Shown here: in pieces, positions 15,989 through 24,352 of the stretch | Numbering within the stretch: position 1 is the stretch's first letter | How the letters are laid out: each line of letters begins with the position of its first letter | From: JBFFXF01 sp041569895 | GTDB taxonomy: Bacteria > Planctomycetota > UBA8108 > JACQVS01 | Assembly: GCA_041569895.1 (NCBI GenBank) | Contig: JBFFXF010000067.1 | Span: 1 to 30,029, forward strand | Length of the DNA: 30,029 nucleotides | Reading direction: 5' to 3' | The notes under the pieces: model-generated | Databases searched by the model: none | Seen by the model: only the letters and a program-made list of their open reading frames with translations | Told to the model about the DNA's origin: nothing | Position numbers and translations under genes: made by a program

Positions 15989-17569
15989 ATGCGTGCGAGC
16001 GCTCCCCGTGGTGGTTCTCTGTTCGCGGTCGGGCTTTTCGTCCTTCTCACGGGCCATCTCGCGGCGGCGCCGCGTGATGTCCAGATCCGGTCGGTGAACT
16101 TCGCGACCGGCGTCGTCGAGCTCTTCAACTTCGGCAGGACCGACGAATCGCTGGGCGGCTGGCGCTTCTGCACTCATGACGAGAACGAGGCGCTGCGGTA
16201 CTCGGGGTTCGCCGGTCTCAACGGCGTCACCATCGAGGCGGGCACGTCGTTCTTCATTCACTTCAATAACGACGCCCCCGGCGGTTCCGACAGCATCAAC
16301 CGCTCCACGGTCGGCAGCTTCGCGCTGCCGCTCGATGCCGAAGGAGCGTACGGCATGGCCCTCTACTTCCCGCCGGTCGTCTTTTCGAGCGGAGCGCAGA
16401 TCGCCGACCACCTGCAGTGGAGCACGGGCGGCGCCGACAACGACAGGGCCGACGAACGCTCCGACGAGGCCGAGCGCGGCGGCGTGTGGCGGGATCAATC
16501 TCGGTGGATCGCGACCGGCGCCGACACCGTCGAGATCGTCCTCACCGACGAGACGGGCGGCGTGCTCCACGGTCCGGAGGACTACCAGGTGCGCGGTCCG
16601 GCGCCGAACCCGCGTCTCGTCCAGATCAACTCGATCGACATCGAGAGGGGCGTCATCGAGCTCTTCAACTTCGGCGACCGCGACCAGTCGCTCGCGGGGT
16701 GGTCGTTCTGCTCGCACGACGACGACGAGGCGCGGCTCTACACCTTCACGGGTCTCGACGACGTGGTGATCGAGGCCCGCACGCGCTTCTCGGTGCACCT
16801 CCGTGACGACGCGCCCGACGGGCCGGACGCCGCCAACGCCTCCGCGCTCGGACAGTTCGCCGGCCCGCTCGACGCCGGCCCCTACAGCCTCGCGCTCTAC
16901 TTCCCGCCGCTCGACTTCGACGACGGCCGCCAGATCGCGGATCACGTCCAGTGGAGCCCCGGCGGCGTCAACGACGACGTCGCGTCCGAGCGCTCCGACG
17001 AGGCGGAGACCGGCGGCGTGTGGCGTGATCGCGCCGGCTGGGTGTCGACCACCGAGACCACCGTCCGGCTGCAGTTGCTCGACGAGACCGGCGCCGAGCT
17101 CCACGGCCCGGACGACTACCGCGCCATCGAGCCGCCACCCGACTGCAACGGCAACGGGGTCGACGACACGCTGGACCTCTCCAGCGGCACCAGCGCGGAC
17201 TGCAACGGCAACGGCGTCCCGGACGAGTGCGACCTCGCGTCGGGAAGCTCGGCCGACGAGAACGGCGACGGCGTGCCCGATGAGTGCGAGGACGCCACGC
17301 CGTTCCGTCGAGGCGACGCCAACGACAGCGGCGTGCTCGACATCGCCGATGCCTCGTTCATCTTCATCTTCCTCTTCCTCGGCGGCCCCGGTCCCGGCTG
17401 CCGGGAGGCCGCCAACGCGAACGCCGACGCCAACCTCGACCTCTCCGACGGCATCTACAACCTCACCTTCCTCTTCCTCGGCGGCCCGCCGCCGCCGCCC
17501 CCCGGACAGACGTGCGGGGCCCCCCCGGAGGAGGGACTGGGCTGCGACATCTTCGAAAGTTGCCAGTAA
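15989..17569 (+). CDS. Secreted double lamin-tail-like protein with dockerin-like end
   Basis: The product is 526 aa from ATG 15989, with GGAGG at 15978-15982 and a signal peptide to about residue 27. Two homologous ~165-aa domains follow (30-195 and 208-378). Each runs through VxxxN-x-x-GVxELFNFG, the WxFC-x-H-D-x-x-E segment, ALYFPP, QIADH-x-QWS and GGVWRD, and ends at HGP-x-DY. They resemble lamin-tail beta-sandwiches. Residues 386-433 hold calcium-binding DCNGNGVPDECD-type repeats. Residues 439-500 hold two dockerin-like loops (RGDANDSGVLDIADAS, NADANLDLSDGI), each followed by LFLGGP. This tail closely resembles those of the two giant proteins at 1024-9812, pointing to a shared display or sorting role. 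No catalytic site is visible. Repeat mosaics flank it on both sides. Confidence 0.85.
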   Translation: MRASAPRGGSLFAVGLFVLLTGHLAAAPRDVQIRSVNFATGVVELFNFGRTDESLGGWRFCTHDENEALRYSGFAGLNGVTIEAGTSFFIHFNNDAPGGSDSINRSTVGSFALPLDAEGAYGMALYFPPVVFSSGAQIADHLQWSTGGADNDRADERSDEAERGGVWRDQSRWIATGADTVEIVLTDETGGVLHGPEDYQVRGPAPNPRLVQINSIDIERGVIELFNFGDRDQSLAGWSFCSHDDDEARLYTFTGLDDVVIEARTRFSVHLRDDAPDGPDAANASALGQFAGPLDAGPYSLALYFPPLDFDDGRQIADHVQWSPGGVNDDVASERSDEAETGGVWRDRAGWVSTTETTVRLQLLDETGAELHGPDDYRAIEPPPDCNGNGVDDTLDLSSGTSADCNGNGVPDECDLASGSSADENGDGVPDECEDATPFRRGDANDSGVLDIADASFIFIFLFLGGPGPGCREAANANADANLDLSDGIYNLTFLFLGGPPPPPPGQTCGAPPEEGLGCDIFESCQ

Positions 17570-17604
17570 CCGGACGCATGGGCGGTCTCTGACGACGACT
17601 CAGT

Positions 17605-17722
17605 AGGAAACCCAGGAAGACGCGGAAGGCAGGAAGGTCCGCTCGACGGCCAAACGAAGCTCCCGAAGCTGAACCCCCTCACTCTTCCCGTTTCCTGCTC
17701 TCCTCGGTTTCCTCGCTTCCTG
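17605..17722. repeat. Inverted AGGAAGGC/CTTCCTGC tracts between convergent genes (R6)
   Basis: Purine tracts at about 17605-17637 (aggaaaccc...gcggaaggcaggaagg) face pyrimidine tracts at about 17690-17722 (gtttcctgc...cgcttcctgatgag). They are similar in inverted orientation but with gaps. The right arm continues into GAGTCGTCT, like GAATCGTCT after the 15552-15765 unit, so the two look related. It covers the short gap between convergent genes and encodes the last ~15 residues of the minus-strand protein. If transcribed it could fold into a long hairpin and act as a terminator. Confidence 0.55.
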
Positions 17723-20159
17723 ATGAGTCGTCTCTTCGGTACCCCGGAAGGCCACCGAATACACACGCCGCGACGACGTACAGCGCCGCGCCGCACGAAC
17801 CGGCGACCGCGAAGCCCCACGTCATCGCGAGCGCCGTGGCCAGCGGCGCCGCGAGCACCGACGCGAAGCCGTTGACGCCCCACGCCCACGGGACCAGCTC
17901 GGGCGCCCCGCGGTCGAGTCGGGCGAGCGCCGAGGGCATCGGCACGCCGGCCAGGAAGGCCAGCGGCGCGATGGCGAGCGCCGACACGAGGACTCTCGCC
18001 GGGAGCGGCCAGCTCGACGTCACGCCGGTGAGCGCGCCGAGGAGGAACGTGGCGCCGATCGCCACCGCGGCGAGCAGCAGCGCGGTCCGCTGCAGCGCTC
18101 GCGGGTTCCCGCCGAGGCGGTGCGCCACGGCGCTGCCGGCGCCCGAGACGACGAGGAACGTCGCGATGGTGGTCGCCGCGGCGTGGAGCGGGTCGCCAAT
18201 CACCAGGTGGAGGCGCGAAAGCGCGGTCATCTCGAGGAAGAGGTACGCCAGGCCGATGGAGGCGAAGTAGACCGCGACCACGGTCTTGCCGCGACCGCGT
18301 CGCACCGTGCGTGAGAGGAACAGCGGCAGCACGGTGAGCGCGAGGCCGGCGACGGCGATCAGCGCGGTGGCGGCGAGCACGAGCAGGAAGCCGAGCTCGG
18401 CGCGCGTCAGCCAGAGATCGCCGAACGCATCGTGCAGGGGACCGATCGATCGCACGCGGCAGAAGTCGAGGAAGAAGGGTCGGTCGTCGGTCGGCGGGCG
18501 CACGTCGAAGAGCCACTCGTCGATGAACCGCTGGGGGTCCTCGAGGAGCCTCACCGTCGCGTGGTGGTACCAGTCGCCGGGCGCGCCGTCCGGACCGGGA
18601 AGCTCGTCGGGCCGATTGAGCGAATCGGGGCTGATGCCGGAGTACCAGACCGGCGTCAGGTCGCGCTCGTCGATCACCGAGCGCACCTTCTCGAGGTCCG
18701 CGGCCTCGAGCGGGGAGCGGAACACCATCGTGCACACCGCCAGGAAATCGCGCGCCACCACGAGGTGATCGCCGGGTCGCTCGACACCGAGCCGCCGCAG
18801 CGCCGTGATCGCCGTCGCGAGCAGCTTGATGTTGTCACGCGCCGGCGTCTGGATGCCGCGGCAGACCGAGAGCACACCCTCGGGGGACAGCCTCGAGATG
18901 CACGCCGCGAGTCCCTCCACCGTGACCAGGAAGTCCTCGCCGAGCGCGGCGATGCCGCCCGATCCGGCGAGCGACGTCTGGTGACCCGCGAGCTGCACGA
19001 GATCGAAGCGCTCGCCGTCGCGCTCGACCTCGTGTCGCGGATCCGCCGTGACTGTCTCGACGCCGGGCAGGTCGAGCACGGCGCCGCCCTCGATCGACGG
19101 CGTGCCGCGGAGGAGCGCGAAGACGGCGGGATCGGGTTGCACGACGCGGATGGATCGGGCGCCCTGCCGCGCCGCCAGCCAGATGTCGATGCCGCCGCGC
19201 TCGTCGAGGAGCAACACCGACGGCCGCTCCGGCGCGAACGCGTACGCCAGCGACATCATCGTGTCGTCGACCACCACCGCGTCCTCCTGCCGCCACACCC
19301 GCAGGATCGACCCGGCCAGGTGACCGTCGATGACGAGCGCGTCGATCGCGGGAGGCGCCGACTCGCCGGAGAGAAACGGCACGTCGTGGAAGAGGTCGCT
19401 GCGGAAGACGCGGATGGCGCCACGGGGGCCATCGCTCCTCGCGAGGAGGGACGCGGAGCCCTGGAGCTCGAGTTGCTCGACGTGTGCTCCGTACTTGAAC
19501 GGGTCGAGTCGCACCAGCGGGGGAAGCAGGACCGCGGCGAGCACGATCACCGCCGCGCCGCCGGCGACGCCCCAGACGCGCACCCGCGACGGCGCCGCGC
19601 CGACACAGAGACACGCAACGAGCGCCGCGACCGTCCACGGCAGCGGCAGCCAGGCGGCACTGACGAGGTGCATGACGAGCGGGGCGAGAAGCGCTCCCGC
19701 GCCGCTGCCGGCGAGGTTCGCGGCGTACACCGCGCCGACGCGCTCGCCCGCCATCATCACCGCCAGCCCGATCGCCGTGGCGCCGACGAGGAACGGCACC
19801 GTGAGCAGCGACCAGAAGAGGCACCACTCGGCGACGCTCTGCCAGAAGAGCGCCGGCACGAACCGCGCCTCGATCTCGAGGCGGAGCGCAATGGTCGCCG
19901 AGAGCCACATCGACGCCGCGGTGCCGGCGGACAGCCAGGCGAACGCCGTCACGCCGCGCGGCGCGATCCACGTGCGTGTGAGCGCCAGCAGCGTGCCGCT
20001 CGCCCCGAAGCCGAGCATGGCGACGCTGATGACGAGGAAGACGAAGTGGTGCCAGCTCGCGACGTGGAGCAGCCGCAAGAGCGAGAGCTCGAAGCCGAGG
20101 ATCGCCGCAGAGAGCACGAGGACGGGCAGCGGCCTGACGACGCCGGGAGACGCGGTCAC
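17679..20159 (-). CDS. Polytopic membrane protein with spermidine-synthase-like domain
   Basis: The product is 826 aa. GTG 20159 overlaps the upstream pcm stop (GTGA), and the first hydrophobic helix begins at residue 9, so longer starts are rejected. Residues 9-215 hold about six membrane helices. Residues 225-575 are a soluble Rossmann-type domain like the spermidine synthases fused to MFS-like transporters. Residues 590-805 hold about seven more helices, including the conserved-looking WAWGVNGFASVLAAPLATALA. The cofactor loop, LLLDERGGIDIWLAA at 316-330, is a degraded form of the usual GGGDG. The strand that normally ends in the catalytic Asp reads FDLVQLAGHQ, lacking it. Classical aminopropyl transfer is therefore doubtful, and another methyl- or aminopropyl-like role or a scaffold is possible. 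The acidic C-terminal tail (EETEESRKREE) is encoded by a repeat tract. Confidence 0.8.
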   Translation of the reverse strand: MTASPGVVRPLPVLVLSAAILGFELSLLRLLHVASWHHFVFLVISVAMLGFGASGTLLALTRTWIAPRGVTAFAWLSAGTAASMWLSATIALRLEIEARFVPALFWQSVAEWCLFWSLLTVPFLVGATAIGLAVMMAGERVGAVYAANLAGSGAGALLAPLVMHLVSAAWLPLPWTVAALVACLCVGAAPSRVRVWGVAGGAAVIVLAAVLLPPLVRLDPFKYGAHVEQLELQGSASLLARSDGPRGAIRVFRSDLFHDVPFLSGESAPPAIDALVIDGHLAGSILRVWRQEDAVVVDDTMMSLAYAFAPERPSVLLLDERGGIDIWLAARQGARSIRVVQPDPAVFALLRGTPSIEGGAVLDLPGVETVTADPRHEVERDGERFDLVQLAGHQTSLAGSGGIAALGEDFLVTVEGLAACISRLSPEGVLSVCRGIQTPARDNIKLLATAITALRRLGVERPGDHLVVARDFLAVCTMVFRSPLEAADLEKVRSVIDERDLTPVWYSGISPDSLNRPDELPGPDGAPGDWYHHATVRLLEDPQRFIDEWLFDVRPPTDDRPFFLDFCRVRSIGPLHDAFGDLWLTRAELGFLLVLAATALIAVAGLALTVLPLFLSRTVRRGRGKTVVAVYFASIGLAYLFLEMTALSRLHLVIGDPLHAAATTIATFLVVSGAGSAVAHRLGGNPRALQRTALLLAAVAIGATFLLGALTGVTSSWPLPARVLVSALAIAPLAFLAGVPMPSALARLDRGAPELVPWAWGVNGFASVLAAPLATALAMTWGFAVAGSCGAALYVVAACVFGGLPGYRRDDSSGSEETEESRKREE

Positions 20160-20989
20160 TTCGATCCGCGCGTCAGGGGCACGAAGCGGACCGCGCCGAG
20201 CGTCCTCGTGCGGCGCTCGCCGTCGGCCGTCCGGGTGACGAGCACGAGGCGCTGCACCTCGAGCGGGCCGCCGATGGGGATGATGATCCGACCGCCGGGC
20301 TTCAGCTGCTCCCAGAGCGGCGGCGGCAAGTGTCCGGCGGCGCACGTGACGATGATGGCGTCGAATGGACCCTTCTCCTTCCAGCCGTGGTAGCCGTCGC
20401 CGATGCGGGTCTCGACCTCGGTGTAGCCCTGCTTCTCGAGCGTCGTCCTGGCTTTCTTCGCGAGCGGGTCGACCACCTCGACGGAGAAGACGTGCGGCGT
20501 CAGGTGCGCGAGCACCGCCGCCTGGTACCCGGAGCCGGTGCCGATCTCGAGCACGCGATCGTCCGCGTCGAGATCGAGCAGCTCCGTCATCCACGCGACG
20601 ATGTAGGGCTGCGAGATCGTCTGACCATGCCCGATCGGCAGCGGCGTGTCGCCGTGAGCGTGACGCCGCAAGCGTTCGGGGACGAAGGCGTGTCGCGGCA
20701 CGCTGCGCATCACCTCGAGCACGGCGGGGGAACGGATCGGGTCACGACCGTCGCCCGGACGCATCATCTGACGCTCGACCATCCGCCGGCGATCGGCGAC
20801 GTGCTCCGCAGCAGCGGGCGCCGGCGCGCGCTTGCGTGGCGTCGCGCGCGGCTTCGCGGCGTCGTCGCTCGTTTTCGCGGACCCGGACGCGGGCTTCTCG
20901 TCCCGGTCACAGCCCGTGGCGGTGGTCAGCGCCAGCAGGAGTGTGATGGCGCCGGCGAGGAGGAATGTGATCAGGGTCAGGCCCCTCAT
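20156..20989 (-). CDS. pcm: Lipoprotein protein-L-isoaspartate O-methyltransferase
   Basis: The product is 277 aa. ATG 20989 follows an AGGGGG ribosome site and opens a lipoprotein signal (LTLITFLLAGAITLLLALTTATGC, Cys27). The longer frame upstream is poly-Ser and repeat-encoded, so it is rejected. A linker at 28-62 leads to the Pcm fold. The Pcm signatures visible are MVERQM (70-75), PRHAFVP (98-104), PIGHGQTISQPYIVAWMTELL (118-138), SAM-binding motif I VLEIGTGSGYQAAVLA (146-161), GDGYHGW (197-203) and LKPGGRIIIPIG (229-240). Pcm methylates isoaspartyl residues with S-adenosylmethionine, starting repair of aged proteins. Most Pcm enzymes are cytosolic. A lipid anchor would place this one outside the inner membrane, where SAM supply is unclear. 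It overlaps the next gene by 4 bp, suggesting coupled translation. Confidence 0.88.
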   Translation of the reverse strand: MRGLTLITFLLAGAITLLLALTTATGCDRDEKPASGSAKTSDDAAKPRATPRKRAPAPAAAEHVADRRRMVERQMMRPGDGRDPIRSPAVLEVMRSVPRHAFVPERLRRHAHGDTPLPIGHGQTISQPYIVAWMTELLDLDADDRVLEIGTGSGYQAAVLAHLTPHVFSVEVVDPLAKKARTTLEKQGYTEVETRIGDGYHGWKEKGPFDAIIVTCAAGHLPPPLWEQLKPGGRIIIPIGGPLEVQRLVLVTRTADGERRTRTLGAVRFVPLTRGSK

Positions 20990-21270
<281 letters not shown>

Positions 21271-22386
21271 TCAATACCCCCGATCGACAGTCCACGACTC
21301 CGGCCGGGAGATGGCGATCGGCACCCGCCGCGCACCCCACGCGTGCGGCTTTTCCTCGAAGACCCCCGCGCACACGGTGCCGCAGCGCGAGCACAGGCCG
21401 CCCGGCTCGAGGTTCCACTCGGTGTGCTCGTACCAGTCGCGTCCGATGAGCTTCGCGCCGCACGCGTGGCAGTAGGTGCTGCCGCCCGCCTCGTCGTGCA
21501 CGTTGCCCGTGTACGCGTGGCGGACGCCGTTGCGCCGGGCGATCTCCCGCGCGCGGGTGAGCGTCGACGGCGGCGTGCGCGGCGTGTCCATCATCTTCCA
21601 GTCGGGGTGGAACGCCGTGAAGTGCACCGGCACGTCTGGGCCGAGCTCCTCGACGATCCACGTCGTCATGCGATCGATCTCCTTCGGCGAGTCGTTCTCG
21701 CCCGGAATCACCAGGTTGGTGATCTCGAACCACACCGAGGTCTCGTGCTTGAGGTACCGCAGCGTGTCGAGCACCGGCTCGAGGTGCGAGCCGGTGATGT
21801 ACTTGTAGAAGCGCTCCGTGAACGCCTTGAGGTCGACGTTCGCGGCGTCCATGTGCTGGTAGAACTCGGCGCGCGGCTCCGGGCACTGGTAGCCGGCGGT
21901 CACCGCGACGCTCTTCACGCCGGCCTCGCGGCACGCGATGGCGACATCGATGGCGTACTCGTGAAAGATCACCGGGTCGTTGTAGGTGAACGCCACGCTA
22001 CGGCACCCCGACTGCTTCGCGGCCCTCGCGATCGCCTCCGGTGACGCCTGATCGGCGAGCGTGTCCCACTCCCGCGACTTACTGATGCTCCAGTTCTGAC
22101 AGAACTTGCAGGCGAGGTTGCAGCCGGCGGTGCCGAAGGAGAGGATCGGCGTCCCCGGCAGGAAGTGGTTTAGCGGCTTCTTCTCGATCGGATCGATGCA
22201 GAACCCGCTCGAGCGCCCGTAGGTCGTCAGCACCACCTGGTCGCCGCTGCGGGCGCGCACGAAGCACATCCCCCGCTGCCCCTCGTGCAGCTTGCAGAAA
22301 CGGGGGCAGATATCGCACTGGATCCGACCATCGTCGAGGACGTGCCAGTGTCGGCCAGGAAAACAATCATCGATGGTGTCGCTCAT
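21271..22386 (-). CDS. amrS: Radical SAM enzyme AmrS (AmmeMemoRadiSam system)
   Basis: The product is 371 aa, about full length for the family. C89-x3-C93-x2-C96 (GCNLACKFCQNWSISKS) is the [4Fe-4S] site of radical SAM enzymes. An N-terminal cysteine set (CDICPRFC, C24-C31; GMCFVRA, C41) and YGRSSGFCIDPIEKKPLNHFLPG are hallmarks of the AmrS/PflA-like branch. Further signatures are TYNDPVIFHEYA, NVDLKAFTERFYK and HFTAFHPDWKM. A C-terminal CHACG...CSRCG zinc-ribbon-like segment completes it. The partners that name the system, AmrA and AmrB (Memo), are not next to it here, so it is an orphan in this window. The reaction of AmrS is not known to me with certainty. ATG 22386 has only a G-rich stretch upstream. 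Pcm follows on the same strand after 281 bp of repeats. Confidence 0.92.
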   Translation of the reverse strand: MSDTIDDCFPGRHWHVLDDGRIQCDICPRFCKLHEGQRGMCFVRARSGDQVVLTTYGRSSGFCIDPIEKKPLNHFLPGTPILSFGTAGCNLACKFCQNWSISKSREWDTLADQASPEAIARAAKQSGCRSVAFTYNDPVIFHEYAIDVAIACREAGVKSVAVTAGYQCPEPRAEFYQHMDAANVDLKAFTERFYKYITGSHLEPVLDTLRYLKHETSVWFEITNLVIPGENDSPKEIDRMTTWIVEELGPDVPVHFTAFHPDWKMMDTPRTPPSTLTRAREIARRNGVRHAYTGNVHDEAGGSTYCHACGAKLIGRDWYEHTEWNLEPGGLCSRCGTVCAGVFEEKPHAWGARRVPIAISRPESWTVDRGY

Positions 22387-22902
22387 AACCCCATCCCGGG
22401 CCCGGACCCGGTCCCGAAACCGCGTGTCACTCCCGCTGTCGGACGACAGCCGAGTCTCGCCTCCATCGTAACATCGCGATCGGCGGAACGCTCGAACCCC
22501 GCATCCCCCTTCGTCCTCGTCCTCGTCCTCGTCCTCGTCCCCGTCCCCGTTCCCGTCCCCGTTCCCGTTCCCGTCCCCTTACCCGTTCCCGTCCCCGTTC
22601 CCGTTCCCGTACCCGTTCCCGTTCCCGGTCCCGAAAAGCGATCGCAGTCACACAAGCGGCCGCCGTCGGGGCCGGGTGATCGGGATTGCGAGACCGAGGC
22701 GGAGGACAGAGGATGGAATCCGAGACAGAGATCGGAGTCAGAGATCCGACACCGACTCCGACACCGACTCCGATTCCGACTCCGATTCCGACTCCGATTC
22801 CGATCTGCGTCAATCTGCGTAATCTGCGTCATCTGCGTTCCTCCTCCCGTATAATTCCCCTTCAACAGCCAATCCCACCCAGCGCGAGGCAAGGAGCACA
22901 CC
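22387..22902. repeat. Intergenic repeat mosaic R3
   Basis: This 516-bp gap between divergent genes is dominated by repeats. A GTCCTC hexamer tract (about 22503-22540) grades into CCCGTT/CCCGTC hexamers (about 22540-22635). After a unique stretch comes the same element as at 819-1011: a lead-in with GAGACAGAGATC (22721 on), CCGACT/CCGATT hexamers (about 22745-22803), and four 9-mers spaced 10, 9 and 9 bp apart. It ends ATCTGCGTTCCTC at about 22843. The TATAAT of the plus-strand gene follows within 10 bp. Frames through the tract encode VPVPVP-type products and are not genes. Confidence 0.88.
22850..22855 (+). promoter_or_regulatory. Candidate -10 box (TATAAT) for the Gfo/Idh/MocA gene
   Basis: Exact TATAAT (CCCGTATAATTCC) lies 47 bp upstream of ATG 22903, giving a leader of about 40 nt. 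The 9-mer repeat array ends directly upstream, so the -35 position falls within or beside the repeats (TGCGTCAT region) and no standard TTGACA is present. Confidence 0.5.
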
Positions 22903-24207
22903 ATGACCACCAGCGACACCACCCGTCGCCGGTTTCTCGGCGACACTCTTCGCACCGGCGCCGCGGCGCTCGCGTTCGGCGCCCTTGCCCGTCCGGCCCG
23001 GGTCGCCGGGGCGGCTGCCGTCGAGCGTCTCCAGATCGCCGCCATCGGGGTCGGTGGCCGCGGCAGCGCGCTCGTCGGCTGGGCCGCCAGCCACCGCTCG
23101 GCGCACATCGCGGTGGTCTGCGACATCAACCGGCGTCACCTCGACCGCGCCGCCACCAGCGTCAAGTCGCTCCAGGGGCACACGCCGAGGGGGGTGAGCG
23201 ATTTCCGTGACGTCATCGCCGACGACTCCGTCGACGCCGTGATCGTCGCGACGCCGCACCACTGGCACGCGCCGATCGCGGTGCGCGCGCTCTCGGCCGG
23301 AAAGCACGTCTACTGCGAGAAGCCGGCGTCGCACGTCTTCGCCGAGGGGCGGGCGATCGTCGAGGCGTCGAGGCGCGGCAAGGCGCTCTTCCAGCACGGC
23401 ACGCAGATGCGCTCGAGCGAGGTCACCGCGAAGGCGGCCGAGGTGCTGGCGAGCGGGGTCCTCGGGGAGATCAAGATGTCGAAGGCCTGGGGCGTCGAAC
23501 CGCGATCGCACCACCCGGATCCGGTGCCCGACGAGGAGCCGCCGGAGTGGCTCGACTGGGACCGCTGGCTCGGACCGGCGCCCGCGCGTCCGTACAACCG
23601 CAACCGCTTCCAGCGCTGGAACTCGTACCGTGACTACGGCAACGGGGAGATCGGCGGCGACGGCATCCACGACATCGACATGGCCCGGTGGGGCCTCGGC
23701 GTCGACACGCACCCCGTGCGGATCACCGCGCACGGCAGTCGCATCCACGTGCGCGGCGAGAGCGACTTTCCCGACAACATGATGGTCGCGTACCAGTACG
23801 CCGGCGACCGCGTCCTCCTCTACGAGAACCGGAACTTCGCGCCGTATCGGATGCACGGCTGGGACAACGGCAACATCTTCTACGGCACGGACGGGTACAT
23901 GGTGTTCTCGCGCCGCGGCTTCTTCCAGACCTACCTCGGCGCCCGCGAGGAGAAGGGCCCGGGAATGCGGGGCGGCGCCGGAAACCAGGAGAACGTCCAT
24001 CACTTCATCGACGCAGTCGCCGCCGGCAAGAAGACCAACGCCGGCGCGCTGACGGCGCACCTGAGCTGCGGCCTCGTCCACCTCGGCGACATCGCCTACC
24101 GCCTCGGCGAGGTGCTCCACTTCGATCCCGAGAAGGAGCGCTTCGAGGGGAACGAGCGGGCGAACGCGATGCTGACCAAGAGGTACCGCGGCGACTGGGT
24201 GGTCTAA
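22903..24207 (+). CDS. Tat-exported Gfo/Idh/MocA family oxidoreductase (second copy)
   Basis: The product is 434 aa. AAGGAG lies 6-7 bases before ATG 22903. The Tat signal is TRRRFLG then TGAAALAFGALARPARVAGA. NAD(P)-binding GVGGRG is at 49-54 and the catalytic-type EKP is intact at 139-141 (YCEKPASH). GGDGIHDIDMARWGL lies in the substrate domain. It shares the family with the protein at 13966-15369 but differs from it in the EKP/QKP position and in length, so it is a distant paralogue rather than a recent copy. Family members act on sugars, polyols or glycoside-derived compounds, and substrate is not readable. A TATAAT box just after a repeat array probably drives it. The paralogue pair that follows starts after 145 bp. 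Confidence 0.9.
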   Translation: MTTSDTTRRRFLGDTLRTGAAALAFGALARPARVAGAAAVERLQIAAIGVGGRGSALVGWAASHRSAHIAVVCDINRRHLDRAATSVKSLQGHTPRGVSDFRDVIADDSVDAVIVATPHHWHAPIAVRALSAGKHVYCEKPASHVFAEGRAIVEASRRGKALFQHGTQMRSSEVTAKAAEVLASGVLGEIKMSKAWGVEPRSHHPDPVPDEEPPEWLDWDRWLGPAPARPYNRNRFQRWNSYRDYGNGEIGGDGIHDIDMARWGLGVDTHPVRITAHGSRIHVRGESDFPDNMMVAYQYAGDRVLLYENRNFAPYRMHGWDNGNIFYGTDGYMVFSRRGFFQTYLGAREEKGPGMRGGAGNQENVHHFIDAVAAGKKTNAGALTAHLSCGLVHLGDIAYRLGEVLHFDPEKERFEGNERANAMLTKRYRGDWVV

Positions 24208-24352
24208 TACTACCGATCCCGGCTTTCTGATTAACGGGGCTCCCGCGCATTACCGGTCCTCCGGCGGCGCGCACGCCGATCGTGGTTCATACTTCTCTGG
24301 AGACTCTCCCTCTCCGGAGTTCCCGGCCGGCGTTCGCTTGGAGGCATGCACC

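Noticed and set aside
15547..16173. Minus-strand frames in the 15370-15988 gap
   Set aside because: They run through the inverted-repeat unit and the opposite strand of the lamin-tail gene, with no recognisable family.
22407..22636. 13-bp direct repeats (cccggtcccgaaa) around the GTCCTC/CCCGTT tract
   Set aside because: The repeated sequence is itself close to the CCCGGT hexamer pattern, so it is weak evidence for an insertion, unlike the pair at 26443-26522.
22285..22854. Open frame encoding VPVPVP-type sequence
   Set aside because: It is the translation of hexamer repeats and overlaps the start of amrS.
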